Source: Saprospiraceae bacterium (lineage in GTDB: Bacteria; Bacteroidota; Bacteroidia; Chitinophagales; Saprospiraceae). Taken from it: 64,000 nt of DNA. The notes under the pieces were generated by a model. That model had not been told where the DNA came from, made no database searches, and worked only from the letters and a program-made list of their open reading frames with translations. The position numbers and the translations under genes are program-made. The stretch is from the NCBI GenBank assembly GCA_016715985.1, contig JADJXD010000001.1, positions 434,001-498,000 on the forward strand, read 5' to 3'. Every line of letters begins with the position of its first letter. Positions within the stretch are counted from its first letter, which is position 1. Of this stretch, positions 35,392 through 43,212 are shown in pieces.

Positions 35392-35991
35392 ATGCAGATT
35401 TTAATTTCTTTCCTACTTTCAGGAATGTTTTTTATTAGCAACCCTGAAACAACTGTAAACGGATATAAACCGGGTGATGTCGCTTCTGATTTTTTTCTGA
35501 AAGGAACAGATGGTAAAATGTACTCGTTGGAAAGTTATCCGAACGCTAAAGGTTACATTATTACTTTTACGTGTAATCATTGTCCTTATGCCATTATGTA
35601 TGAAGACAGAATCAATGCATTGGCAAAAGAATACGGCCCGAAAGGGTATGCACTAATCGCCATCAACCCCAATGACCCGGAAGTACAACCTGCAGACAGT
35701 TACGCTTTAATGATAGAAAGAGCAAAAGAGAAAAATTTTGTATTTCCCTATCTATTTGATGAAGGGCAGAAAGTTTACCCAAAATTTGGAGCTACTAAAA
35801 CGCCGCATGTATTTTTATTAGACAATAAAAAAGTAGTCAGATATATAGGTTCTATAGATGACAATCCTCAGGATGCAGATGCTGTAAAGGAAAAATATCT
35901 TGAAAATGCAATCACTGCTCTCGAAGCTGGGAAAACCCCTCAACCTGAGACAACAAAAGCAATAGGATGTTCTATTAAATTTAAGAAGTAA
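35392..35991 (+). CDS. Exported thioredoxin/AhpC-TSA-like family protein
   Basis: Second thioredoxin-fold protein (199 residues) in this pair. It has a short signal-like N-terminus (ILISFLLSGMFFIS) and the peroxiredoxin-like opening PGDVASDFFLKGTDGKMYSLESY. The redox motif CNHCPY at residues 61-66 (FTCNHCPYAIMYEDRI) places it in the PRX-like group rather than classical thioredoxin. Later motifs are AINPNDPEVQPADSY and the cis-Pro region GATKTPHVFLLD. Its transcript should end at the hairpin at 36145-36177. Confidence 0.87.
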   Translation: MQILISFLLSGMFFISNPETTVNGYKPGDVASDFFLKGTDGKMYSLESYPNAKGYIITFTCNHCPYAIMYEDRINALAKEYGPKGYALIAINPNDPEVQPADSYALMIERAKEKNFVFPYLFDEGQKVYPKFGATKTPHVFLLDNKKVVRYIGSIDDNPQDADAVKEKYLENAITALEAGKTPQPETTKAIGCSIKFKK

Positions 35992-36144
35992 AATTGAGTC
36001 CACTCCGAAAGTACTTATTTATAATAATCAACCGTTTTTTGCCTTGACCCTAAAGAGAAAATGCTGATTATTTATGCAATAAAAAATTATCTTTTTTCTA
36101 AAAATTTGACTTTTCGTAGTAAAAGGTTTGAAACAGAAATAAAT

Positions 36145-36177
36145 AAGGCTCAACCAATTCACAATCGGTTGAGCCTT
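36145..36177. terminator. Bidirectional terminator between the thioredoxin-like pair and ald
   Basis: Perfect 11-bp arms (aaggctcaacc 36145-36155, ggttgagcctt 36167-36177) around an 11-nt loop, with T-rich tracts following on both strands, between convergent genes. Confidence 0.85.
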
Positions 36178-36210
36178 TTGTTTTAAATTGTATTATATTG
36201 TGTCAAAATA

Positions 36211-37326
36211 TTAATTCAACACTTTTTCAACCGGCGTATATTCCAAGCCAAATGCCTCCGCAACATTCTGATATACAACTTTACCTTCCACGATATTTAG
36301 TCCCAATTGCAGTTCAAGATTGTCATTACAAGCCTGCTTCCAGCCTTTCCCGGCCAATTCCAAAGCGTATGGTAAAGTTGCATTTGTAAGTGCAATTGTT
36401 GAAGTATAAGGTACTGCACCAGGCATGTTTGCTACACAATAGTGAACTACTTCATCCACTATGTAAGTTGGATTATCGTGTGTAGTTGGTCTGCAGGTTT
36501 CTATACAACCACCCTGATCAACAGCCACATCCACAATTACTGTGCCGGGACGCATATCTTTGAGCATTGCTTTAGTGATAAGATTGGGCGCCTTGGCTCC
36601 CGGAATCAGTACTGCACCTACAATCAGGTCATGGTTTCTTATTAATCTTCTGATAGTTAATTCATTTGAATACAAAGTAATAACATTTGCCGGCATTACA
36701 TCTGCGAGATATCTCAATCTCTTTAAACTCACATCTAAAATGGTTACTGTTGCACCCAACCCTGCTGCCATCTTCGCAGCCTGGGTTCCAACCACACCTC
36801 CTCCTAAAACCAATACCTTTGCAGGAGGTACTCCGGGTACACCACCCAATAAAACGCCTCGTCCCTGCTGTGGTTTCTCCAAATATTTAGCCCCTTGCTG
36901 GACTGCCATTCTACCCGCTACTTCTGACATCGGCACTAATAAAGGAAGTGAGCGATCAGAAGCTTCTACAGTTTCGTATGCGAGGCAAACAGCATTGCTT
37001 TTAATCATTGCTTCTGTCAGTGGCTGATATGAAGCAAAATGAAAATAAGTAAACAACAATTGACCCGGCTTTATCAAAGAATATTCCTTTTCTATCGGTT
37101 CTTTGACTTTTATGATCATTTCTGCAATACCATAGACAGATTCAATAGTAGGTAAAATTTCAGCGCCGGCTTCCCGGTACTCATCATCACTAAAACCTGA
37201 ACTATCACCTGCTGTAGTCTGAACATAAACTTTATGTCCTCTTTTCGAAAACTCAAGTGTACCTGCAGGTGTTAAGGCAACTCTGTTTTCATTTGATTTA
37301 ATTTCTTTTGGAACTCCGATAATCAT
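36211..37326 (-). CDS. ald: Alanine dehydrogenase
   Basis: Interconverts L-alanine and pyruvate plus ammonia with NAD(H). The 371 residues match Ald. The N-terminal signature IGVPKEIKSNENRVALTPAG includes substrate-binding Arg15, and a Lys near residue 75 lies in MIIKVKEP. VCLAYETVE is followed by the Rossmann loop VLVLGGGVVGTQAAKMAAGLGATVTILD (about residues 170-197) and the conserved VDVAVDQGGCIETCRPTTHDNPTY with the catalytic Asp. The C-terminus YALELAGKGWKQA also fits. It converges on the thioredoxin genes, with a shared terminator. Confidence 0.96.
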   Translation of the reverse strand: MIIGVPKEIKSNENRVALTPAGTLEFSKRGHKVYVQTTAGDSSGFSDDEYREAGAEILPTIESVYGIAEMIIKVKEPIEKEYSLIKPGQLLFTYFHFASYQPLTEAMIKSNAVCLAYETVEASDRSLPLLVPMSEVAGRMAVQQGAKYLEKPQQGRGVLLGGVPGVPPAKVLVLGGGVVGTQAAKMAAGLGATVTILDVSLKRLRYLADVMPANVITLYSNELTIRRLIRNHDLIVGAVLIPGAKAPNLITKAMLKDMRPGTVIVDVAVDQGGCIETCRPTTHDNPTYIVDEVVHYCVANMPGAVPYTSTIALTNATLPYALELAGKGWKQACNDNLELQLGLNIVEGKVVYQNVAEAFGLEYTPVEKVLN

Positions 37327-37399
37327 TATTTGGATTTTTTAGTTAGGAAGTATTTACATGAATTAAGAAAGATAAGTACGTTTTATCTTAACAATCGTG

Positions 37400-37407
37400 C
37401 AAATTTA
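37400..37407 (-). promoter_or_regulatory. ald -7 element
   Basis: TAAATTTG on the minus strand ends 73 nt before the ald start codon. No -33 TTG at standard spacing was seen. Confidence 0.4.
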
Positions 37408-37571
37408 TACAAGATTACACAACCTACCTAATTGTTTAATAACTTTATTGGGTGCAACATGATGAAGAAAGCTGTCAGACAGAAATTCAGAAATTTGTAT
37501 CATTGCATCATAGAGAAATAAGGCATGAATTAAATTAAAATCCTGAATTAGAATAACTCAAAATTTGCAGG

Positions 37572-38531
37572 ATGACAATAATTAAGCTTATTTTGCACCC
37601 TGATATGGATAAACCAATAAGTTATTATTTTGAAGACGAAAGTCGATTGGATGAAATCAGTGTGACTGAACTGGAATCCTATATATCTTTGGCACCATAT
37701 AATCAGGCAATACGAATGTTGTTGGCTAAAAAACTGAGTAATTCCCCTGTTTTGGTTCAGGATGCATCTTTTATTAACAATGACAGATCGAATCTTTCGG
37801 TTTATTTGAATCATACAAATATTTATGACAAAAAGCCACAGTCAGAATTCCTTCCGATTCCGGTATTCAAAGACCAAAATCCAATCCAATTAAACGCTGA
37901 ATATAAAAAGTCTGAAATAGAAGTGGTTGAAAATGTACAGTCTGATAATACAATTATAGTTCCTGGCAGTAAAGAGCAAGTTTATTCAGCTATCGATCTG
38001 TCTGAATCACATAACCCTGAGATTCCTGTTGAAACTCAAGAATATAACTCTGACAGCACAAGAAATATAATAGAACCTGCTGAGAATAATGAAATTCATA
38101 CAGCAGAAAATATTAATTCCATGTCTGCGTCAACTAATGACGTAACAGATTCTGCTGAAGACTTAATAAAGGATAAGAAAAAGAAGAAAAAAAGAAAGAA
38201 AAAGAAAGAACAAGATAAATCTTCCAAATTCATACTTAATGATTTCGGTAATACATCTGATTATGTCCAGTGGCTACTTTCGATTTCAGGTAAGTCTATA
38301 ACAAAAAGCAAAGATAAAAAAACAAAGAAAAAGAAAAAAGTCTCTGCAGGTGTCAAAAGGTCAATTACTAAATCAGAACAAATCATTTCAGAGTCATTGG
38401 CTGATATTTTAGCTGCTCAAGGGCATTTTAGCGAGGCAATTAAAATGTATGACCAACTTATTTTGAAATTTCCGGAAAAAAGTAGTTACTTTGCAGCCAA
38501 AATTGATAATTTACTAAAAATAAAAGAATAA
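37572..38531 (+). CDS. Lys-rich protein of unknown function, co-transcribed with secG
   Basis: A 319-residue protein without a recognised domain. The N-terminal part (to about residue 70) looks helical (DISVTELESYISLAPYNQAIRMLLAKKL is similar to a TPR-like pair). The middle is acidic and low-complexity. Two strongly basic blocks follow (about residues 203-213 and 250-260, nearly pure Lys/Arg). The C-terminus has a TPR-like segment SLADILAAQGHFSEAIKMYDQLILKFPEKSSYFAAKIDNL. The stop codon overlaps the secG start by one base (taatg). In other Bacteroidota a gene of this build also sits just upstream of secG, so a link to secretion is plausible but unproven. Met12 (37605) is an alternative start. 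Confidence 0.75.
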   Translation: MTIIKLILHPDMDKPISYYFEDESRLDEISVTELESYISLAPYNQAIRMLLAKKLSNSPVLVQDASFINNDRSNLSVYLNHTNIYDKKPQSEFLPIPVFKDQNPIQLNAEYKKSEIEVVENVQSDNTIIVPGSKEQVYSAIDLSESHNPEIPVETQEYNSDSTRNIIEPAENNEIHTAENINSMSASTNDVTDSAEDLIKDKKKKKKRKKKKEQDKSSKFILNDFGNTSDYVQWLLSISGKSITKSKDKKTKKKKKVSAGVKRSITKSEQIISESLADILAAQGHFSEAIKMYDQLILKFPEKSSYFAAKIDNLLKIKE

Positions 38532-38797
38532 TGACCACAGCGTTGACCATATTAATAGCCATAAACTGCGTTTTGCTGATGGCTGTCGTACTCATTCAAA
38601 ACCCTAAAGGAGGAGGTGTTGACTCCAATTTTGGAGGTAGTGCCGCTAATCAGATGTTTGGTGCTGCTAAATCATCTGATTTTGTTGAAAAAATAACGTG
38701 GGGACTTGCTGCTTCACTTTTTTTACTTTGCATTATAACTGCAATTATAGTTTCCGGATCTACAACAGGAACGGAATTATTACAAGAGCCCCAATAA
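38531..38797 (+). CDS. secG: Preprotein translocase subunit SecG
   Basis: Small inner-membrane subunit of the SecYEG channel that stimulates translocation. The 88 residues show two transmembrane helices (TILIAINCVLLMAVVLIQ and ITWGLAASLFLLCIITAIIVS). The conserved loop between them reads NPKGGGVDSNFGGSAANQMFGAAKSSDFVEK, a very reliable SecG signature. Its start codon overlaps the preceding stop, so translation is probably coupled. A strong terminator follows. Confidence 0.95.
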   Translation: MTTALTILIAINCVLLMAVVLIQNPKGGGVDSNFGGSAANQMFGAAKSSDFVEKITWGLAASLFLLCIITAIIVSGSTTGTELLQEPQ

Positions 38798-39099
38798 AAT
38801 AAACTCAACTCAATCTTAAATCGGACCTGTACGGAATAACTGTGCAGGTCTTTTTTTAGAGAATTTCATAACTTCACAACAATTAAAAGACGTAATTTTA
38901 ATTATTACTTATTCTAAATTAATTAGACTTTAAAATTTACTTTCAGAATTTGACAAAAAACCCATAAATAGCAACTGAACAGGAATTTCGAATATGAATA
39001 TTTTGATATATTTTAAAGAAAACTCAGGAAAATATTTGCAATAATTTGTTTATTTTATACAAAACTTAACCTTTAAAATAGTTTTAACTTTAAAAAAAC
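38798..39099. other. Intergenic region after secG
   Basis: 302 bp containing the secG terminator at its left side. The rest is very A+T-rich, with no exact TAnnTTTG promoter upstream of the methyltransferase gene (aatatttg near 39030 is one base off). Confidence 0.6.
38824..38857 (+). terminator. Rho-independent terminator after secG
   Basis: Arms gacctg (38824-38829) and caggtc (38845-38850) are followed at once by seven T. Confidence 0.85.
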
Positions 39100-39813
39100 A
39101 TGAATAAAGAAGAAATTAGAAATTGGTATAATGTATTTGCTAAAAAACAAACGGTTACAGGAACAAACCTCAGACATTTTACCATTATTAATAATTTAAT
39201 AAAATCCGGATTAAAAAAAAATCATTTAGTTTTAGAAATAGGTTGCGGTATTGGAACATTAACGGGACTAATTCAAAAGTATTTATCTGATGGGAAAATT
39301 GTCGCTACTGATATAAGTGATGAATCTATTCGGATAGCAAAAGAATTTATTCCTACAACTAAAAATAACATTGAGTTTATTGTTACCGATATGAAGGATT
39401 TTAGGCATGATTATAAATTTGACTTTATAGTCTTGCCAGACGTTTTAGAACACATTCCTATTGAACAACATACATCTCTTTTTAGAACTATTGCAGAACA
39501 CATGCATGAAAAATCGAAAATACTGATTAATATTCCACATCCCAAAGCTTTGGATTATATAAGAAATAAACACCCTGAAAGTCTTCAAATTATTGATCAG
39601 TCCATTAGTGCAAAACAATTATTATTAGATGCATATGATAGCGACCTGATTTTGATAGATTATATTTCATACGCAATATTCAATGAAGAAGATGATTATG
39701 CAACGATAACATTCAAAAAAAACAGGAGTATAATTCTTACTCCACTTTCCAGATCATCCATTATTTTGAAAAAATTAAAAGCAAAAATTAAATTTTCAGT
39801 TAAGCGTATTTGA
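39100..39813 (+). CDS. Class I SAM-dependent methyltransferase
   Basis: A 237-residue methyltransferase with a clear Rossmann core: motif I VLEIGCGIGTLTGLIQKYL (about residues 44-62), motif II KIVATDISDESIRIAKEF, and later DFIVLPDVLEHIPIEQ. The substrate is not identifiable. Its stop overlaps the first bases of the glycosyltransferase frame, and both genes are strikingly A+T-rich compared with their neighbours. That suggests they travelled together and act on the same sugar or glycolipid; this last point is inference. Confidence 0.85.
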   Translation: MNKEEIRNWYNVFAKKQTVTGTNLRHFTIINNLIKSGLKKNHLVLEIGCGIGTLTGLIQKYLSDGKIVATDISDESIRIAKEFIPTTKNNIEFIVTDMKDFRHDYKFDFIVLPDVLEHIPIEQHTSLFRTIAEHMHEKSKILINIPHPKALDYIRNKHPESLQIIDQSISAKQLLLDAYDSDLILIDYISYAIFNEEDDYATITFKKNRSIILTPLSRSSIILKKLKAKIKFSVKRI

Positions 39814-39821
39814 AATATTCG

Positions 39822-40889
39822 ATGAAACAAATTATTATTTATATATATCCTTCGCTTTCTACTTTTATAGTAAAGGATATTGAGCTCCTTTCAAAAGAGT
39901 TTTTTGTTATAAGCCCAAATCACAATTGGTCAATTAAATTATTTACTCCATTAAGATTTTTTCAACAACTTTTTTTTCTTATTAAGCATACTCCTTCATG
40001 TCTTAACATTTTTGTCATGTTTGGTGGATATTGGTCGATTTTACCTGTTTTAGTTGGTAGATTTTACAATAAACCTGTTTACATTATATTAGGTGGAACA
40101 GATTGTGTTTCTTTTCCTTCTATAAATTATGGTAGTTTGAGAAAACCATTACTTAAACATTTTATAAAATGGTCCTATCAATTAAGTACAAAATTAATTC
40201 CAGTCGATGAATCTCTCGTTTATTGTAATTATTCCTATTATGAAAACAGCATATACAAACATCAGGGCTATAAATATTTTTTTCCTCAAATTTCAACGCC
40301 ACACCAAGTAATATATAATGGATTTGACTCAGATTTTTTTTCTGGAATCAAAATCAATAAAATTCTGAACTCATTTATTTGCGTTGCTTCGATTTCGGAT
40401 AAGACGCGATTTAAGCTTAAAGGAATAGATATTATACTTAAACTAGCACTCGTTTACCAACATTGTACATTTACAGTAATAGGTATTTCTGAAACAATGG
40501 TGAATAGCTTAAAAACTATTCCTCAAAATGTAAATTTATACCCTTTCTTACCTCAAAATGAGATTAAAAACTATCTGATGAAAAGTGAATATGTAGTTCA
40601 ATTGTCTATTTCAGAAGGATTTCCGAATTCGTTATGTGAAGCAATGCTATGTAAATGTATTCCCATTGGTTCATCAGTCGGAGCGATTCCTCGTATTATA
40701 GGTGATTCAGGTTATATTATTGAAAAATCAGATTTAGAATATATTATAAAAAAATTTAATAGTATTTTAAAAACTAATAAGAATCAAAGATTAGAATTAG
40801 GTGAAAAAGCTCGCAACAGGATAATTAATTGCTTTAACCTTTCTGCCAGGGAAAAAGAGTTTATGAAACTTATAAAATCTTCAAAATAA
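39822..40889 (+). CDS. Glycosyltransferase, GT4-like
   Basis: A 355-residue glycosyltransferase from ATG 39822 (TTG 39810 is also in frame but overlaps the previous gene). The C-terminal half has the GT-B donor-binding region: FICVASISDKTRFKLKGIDIILKL, FTVIGI, LYPFLPQNEIKNYLMKSEYVVQLSISEGFPNSLCEAMLCKCIPIGSSVGAIPRIIG. The ExxxxxxxE motif (EGFPNSLCE) and G-rich loop are typical of GT family 4. The N-half is more divergent, with hydrophobic helices that may peripherally attach it to the membrane. Donor and acceptor are unknown. Together with the preceding methyltransferase it may decorate a surface polysaccharide. Confidence 0.85.
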   Translation: MKQIIIYIYPSLSTFIVKDIELLSKEFFVISPNHNWSIKLFTPLRFFQQLFFLIKHTPSCLNIFVMFGGYWSILPVLVGRFYNKPVYIILGGTDCVSFPSINYGSLRKPLLKHFIKWSYQLSTKLIPVDESLVYCNYSYYENSIYKHQGYKYFFPQISTPHQVIYNGFDSDFFSGIKINKILNSFICVASISDKTRFKLKGIDIILKLALVYQHCTFTVIGISETMVNSLKTIPQNVNLYPFLPQNEIKNYLMKSEYVVQLSISEGFPNSLCEAMLCKCIPIGSSVGAIPRIIGDSGYIIEKSDLEYIIKKFNSILKTNKNQRLELGEKARNRIINCFNLSAREKEFMKLIKSSK

Positions 40890-40935
40890 TTAATAGAAAT
40901 GAATTTCCTATATTTAAATTGTTAACCAAAAGAAC

Positions 40936-40943
40936 TACCTTTG
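40936..40943 (+). promoter_or_regulatory. -7 element 4 nt before ATG 40948
   Basis: TACCTTTG is separated from the next ATG by only 4 nt, implying a leaderless or nearly leaderless transcript. Confidence 0.6.
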
Positions 40944-40947
40944 CGCC

Positions 40948-41325
40948 ATGAATCTTTTTGCAAAAAATTTATTTGCTCCTTTCTTCTCGACAATAACCAT
41001 TGTTGCAGTTTTAACATTTTTTGCAATAGGCAAGAACTACACGTCCGCAAACTCAGGTTCTAATGATATTACTCACATCCATGAAACCGCTACATGCATA
41101 GCAAATACAGTAGGAAACTACATTCCAACTGAACGAAGCAATAGCAGTATTCAAAATTCTACACCGTCTTTAGTAAAAAAGACATCCGATCATTTATCTG
41201 CCTATATCAGATGTAATGATAAACTTAGAATCAGTTTTTTATTTCAATATCTCCAATATTCTGATTGCCTTTTAGTGCATTTCAGAAAGACGGATATTAT
41301 TTTTCCTTTCCATTATTTCTGGTAA
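40948..41325 (+). CDS. Small exported or membrane-anchored protein of unknown function
   Basis: A 125-residue protein with an N-terminal hydrophobic segment (FFSTITIVAVLTFFAIG) that is a signal peptide or anchor. The remainder (TSANSGSNDITHIHETATCIANTVG) has two cysteines and no known domain. The C-terminal part is aromatic-rich (FLFQYLQYSDCLLVHFRKTDIIFPFHYFW). The gene is supported mainly by the promoter directly in front of its ATG. It could be an orphan lineage-specific gene, or its C-terminal half could be non-native after a frameshift. Confidence 0.5.
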   Translation: MNLFAKNLFAPFFSTITIVAVLTFFAIGKNYTSANSGSNDITHIHETATCIANTVGNYIPTERSNSSIQNSTPSLVKKTSDHLSAYIRCNDKLRISFLFQYLQYSDCLLVHFRKTDIIFPFHYFW

Positions 41326-41374
41326 TTTTTAAAGCATTTACATAACCAAAAATGTCTTAAATAATTATTTCAAT

Positions 41375-41411
41375 AACAATATTGTGATTAAGTATCACAT
41401 ACAATGTTGTT
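41375..41411. repeat. Imperfect long inverted repeat
   Basis: aacaatattgtgat (41375-41388) pairs with the segment 41394-41411 around a 5-nt loop, with a 2-bp insertion and one mismatch in the right arm. No T-run follows. It may be a transcript-end or a mobile-element scar. Confidence 0.5.
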
Positions 41412-41615
41412 TAATTCATGATTTACATTTTATCGTTATCTAATCAGGACTCTCAATTAAAAATAAACTGAGAGAATCTTGATATTTGAATAGGAATGAT
41501 TCACAAATGATCGCTATTGCAGCAATCAAAAAAAGAAGTTCTTCTGATTTTCAAGGTATTACGAAAAATTTAACCACATGTGATTAAATAACTTAATTTA
41601 AATCATCAAATAATA

Positions 41616-42086
41616 ATGGAAACAGGGTCAATTATATTCAGTGCAATACTGATAATTCTATGTGTAGCACCTTTTATAGTTTTGCAAAGAACTAAAATAA
41701 ACAGTCAGAATAAACTTATAAATGCTCTTAAAAATCTGGCGAAGGATTATGATTCAGAAATTTCACACTATGAAGTTTGTGGTAATATTGTTATAGGCTT
41801 GGATTCCAACTCAGAAAATGTTTTTTATTATAAAAAATATAAAAATGAAGAGGTTGTAAGTTTAGTCAAATTGCAGGATGTTAAAGCTTGTAAGGTAGTG
41901 CAAACTACGAGATCAAATGATGGCGTTCATAAATTCATAGACAAAATAGTATTACAATTTGAGCCTAAGAATAAAACTCAGCAATTAGATTCTTTCGAAT
42001 TCTATAATTCAGAAGAAAGCCTCCAACTAAACGGTGAGCTTCAGGATGTTGGAAGATGGGAACAACTAATTCAATCCAAGTTGTAA
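41616..42086 (+). CDS. Membrane-anchored protein of unknown function
   Basis: 156 residues: an N-terminal transmembrane segment (SIIFSAILIILCVAPFIVL) followed by a short coiled stretch (KINSQNKLINALKNLAKDYDSEIS). A soluble domain rich in alternating hydrophobics follows (NIVIGLDSNSENVFYYKKY, VSLVKLQDVKACKVVQTTR, KIVLQFEPKNKTQQLDSFEFYNSEE). This resembles PH-like small domains found behind single anchors in Bacteroidota, but no family is claimed. It is followed by a strong bidirectional terminator shared with recO. Confidence 0.7.
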   Translation: METGSIIFSAILIILCVAPFIVLQRTKINSQNKLINALKNLAKDYDSEISHYEVCGNIVIGLDSNSENVFYYKKYKNEEVVSLVKLQDVKACKVVQTTRSNDGVHKFIDKIVLQFEPKNKTQQLDSFEFYNSEESLQLNGELQDVGRWEQLIQSKL

Positions 42087-42098
42087 TCCGATGATAGA

Positions 42099-42130
42099 AA
42101 AGCCCCGGAGCATTGTTTCGGGGCTTTTTA
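42099..42130. terminator. Bidirectional terminator between the small membrane protein gene and recO
   Basis: Arms aaaagcccc and ggggctttt form a 9-bp stem around a loop of about 12 nt, ending in T (plus strand) or after A-rich sequence (minus strand), between convergent genes. Confidence 0.8.
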
Positions 42131-42169
42131 AATATTCATAGATTATTCAAATCTTTGCAAGTCCTGAAA

Positions 42170-42892
42170 TCAAAATACTGCTTTTAAAACATCTAATGAA
42201 AGTACATCCTTAAAATATGTCAGATGGTGTTTATAATATAAGAGCAACTCCGAAAGAATTTGCTCTCTCGCATTTTTAGAAATATTTAAGCTGACCAATT
42301 CATTTCGATCACAAGCAATGATCTCTGACAAATTTCGGCTGGCGTTTGCATCCAGACATGGGATGCCTGTTGGTTGTATTGCAAAATCTCCGTTTTGTGC
42401 ATCAAAAAAACAATATTTGTCGGAGTAATTATTCATTGGAGCGAATCCGGCAAAAACAGATAATTCAGTCATAAATTTAATATGCAGATTCGGACTCAAC
42501 TTTTTTGTTAAATCCAGATAAACAAACCAGTCTTCCAAAAAGCTAAAAAGTTCAATATTTGATTCCTTTTCAATGATAGTATTTCTGGATACTTCGAGCA
42601 TAAAAATCAAAACCGAAGATTTGATAACATTAAAATTGATTTCATAAAAATGTATTGAGAGAGTAGCTTCTTTGATTCTGGAAAGTTTATTTTGTTCTGC
42701 CTCATACACCACTATATCAATGATATTGGCCGGTTGATAAATGTTTGCCTTATTGTTTGACCTGATGGACCTTACACCGGAAACGATGCAGGAGATTAAC
42801 CCTTTTTCCCGGGTATAAACATCCATTATCAGACTGGTTTCTGAATATTTTATAGTACGAAAAACTATGCCTTTGGCTGTAAATAATTTCAT
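42170..42892 (-). CDS. recO: DNA repair protein RecO
   Basis: RecFOR pathway mediator that loads RecA onto SSB-coated DNA. The 240 residues begin with the OB-fold typical of RecO (KGIVFRTIKYSETSLIMDVYTREKGLISCIVSGVRS, residues 6-42). A helical C-terminal region follows, with LHIKFMTELSVFAGFAPM near residue 140 in the place where RecO proteins have their L-x-x-G-x-P motif. The zinc-binding cysteines of some RecO proteins are absent, as in many Bacteroidota. It ends a compact operon after GH3 and a small hypothetical gene (7 bp gap). Confidence 0.88.
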   Translation of the reverse strand: MKLFTAKGIVFRTIKYSETSLIMDVYTREKGLISCIVSGVRSIRSNNKANIYQPANIIDIVVYEAEQNKLSRIKEATLSIHFYEINFNVIKSSVLIFMLEVSRNTIIEKESNIELFSFLEDWFVYLDLTKKLSPNLHIKFMTELSVFAGFAPMNNYSDKYCFFDAQNGDFAIQPTGIPCLDANASRNLSEIIACDRNELVSLNISKNAREQILSELLLYYKHHLTYFKDVLSLDVLKAVF

Positions 42893-42899
42893 AGTCTGA

Positions 42900-43208
42900 C
42901 TAAAATTCCCACCCAGAGATAGGATCCTGCCTATATTTCAATTTTGTCGCCATTCTTTGTTTCTGTCTTTCCAAAATCAATTTTGCAATACCAACATGTG
43001 GAGGGTCCTCTTCTGATAATTCCAATGCCTTACTAACCTTTTGTTCATTAATATCAAGTCTGTAAAGGTAACTCAAAAGAAGGTCATGATCTGCTTCCAG
43101 ATAATATGAAACTTTTTCAGCAATGAAATCTAAAAAATCATCTTCTGAAAAATGAGTTTCAGAGTTGATGGATAATTCACGATAAATACTCTCAAAACTG
43201 TCATTCAT
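42900..43208 (-). CDS. Small acidic protein of unknown function
   Basis: 102 residues, predicted mostly helical (DDFLDFIAEKVSYYLEADHDLLLSYLYRLDINEQKVSKALEL and ILERQKQRMATKLKYRQ). No domain is recognised. It sits between GH3 (4 bp upstream) and recO (7 bp downstream) and is probably co-translated with them. Short genes of this kind often precede recO or GH3-type genes in Bacteroidota, which supports it being real. Confidence 0.75.
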   Translation of the reverse strand: MNDSFESIYRELSINSETHFSEDDFLDFIAEKVSYYLEADHDLLLSYLYRLDINEQKVSKALELSEEDPPHVGIAKLILERQKQRMATKLKYRQDPISGWEF

Positions 43209-43212
43209 TTTT

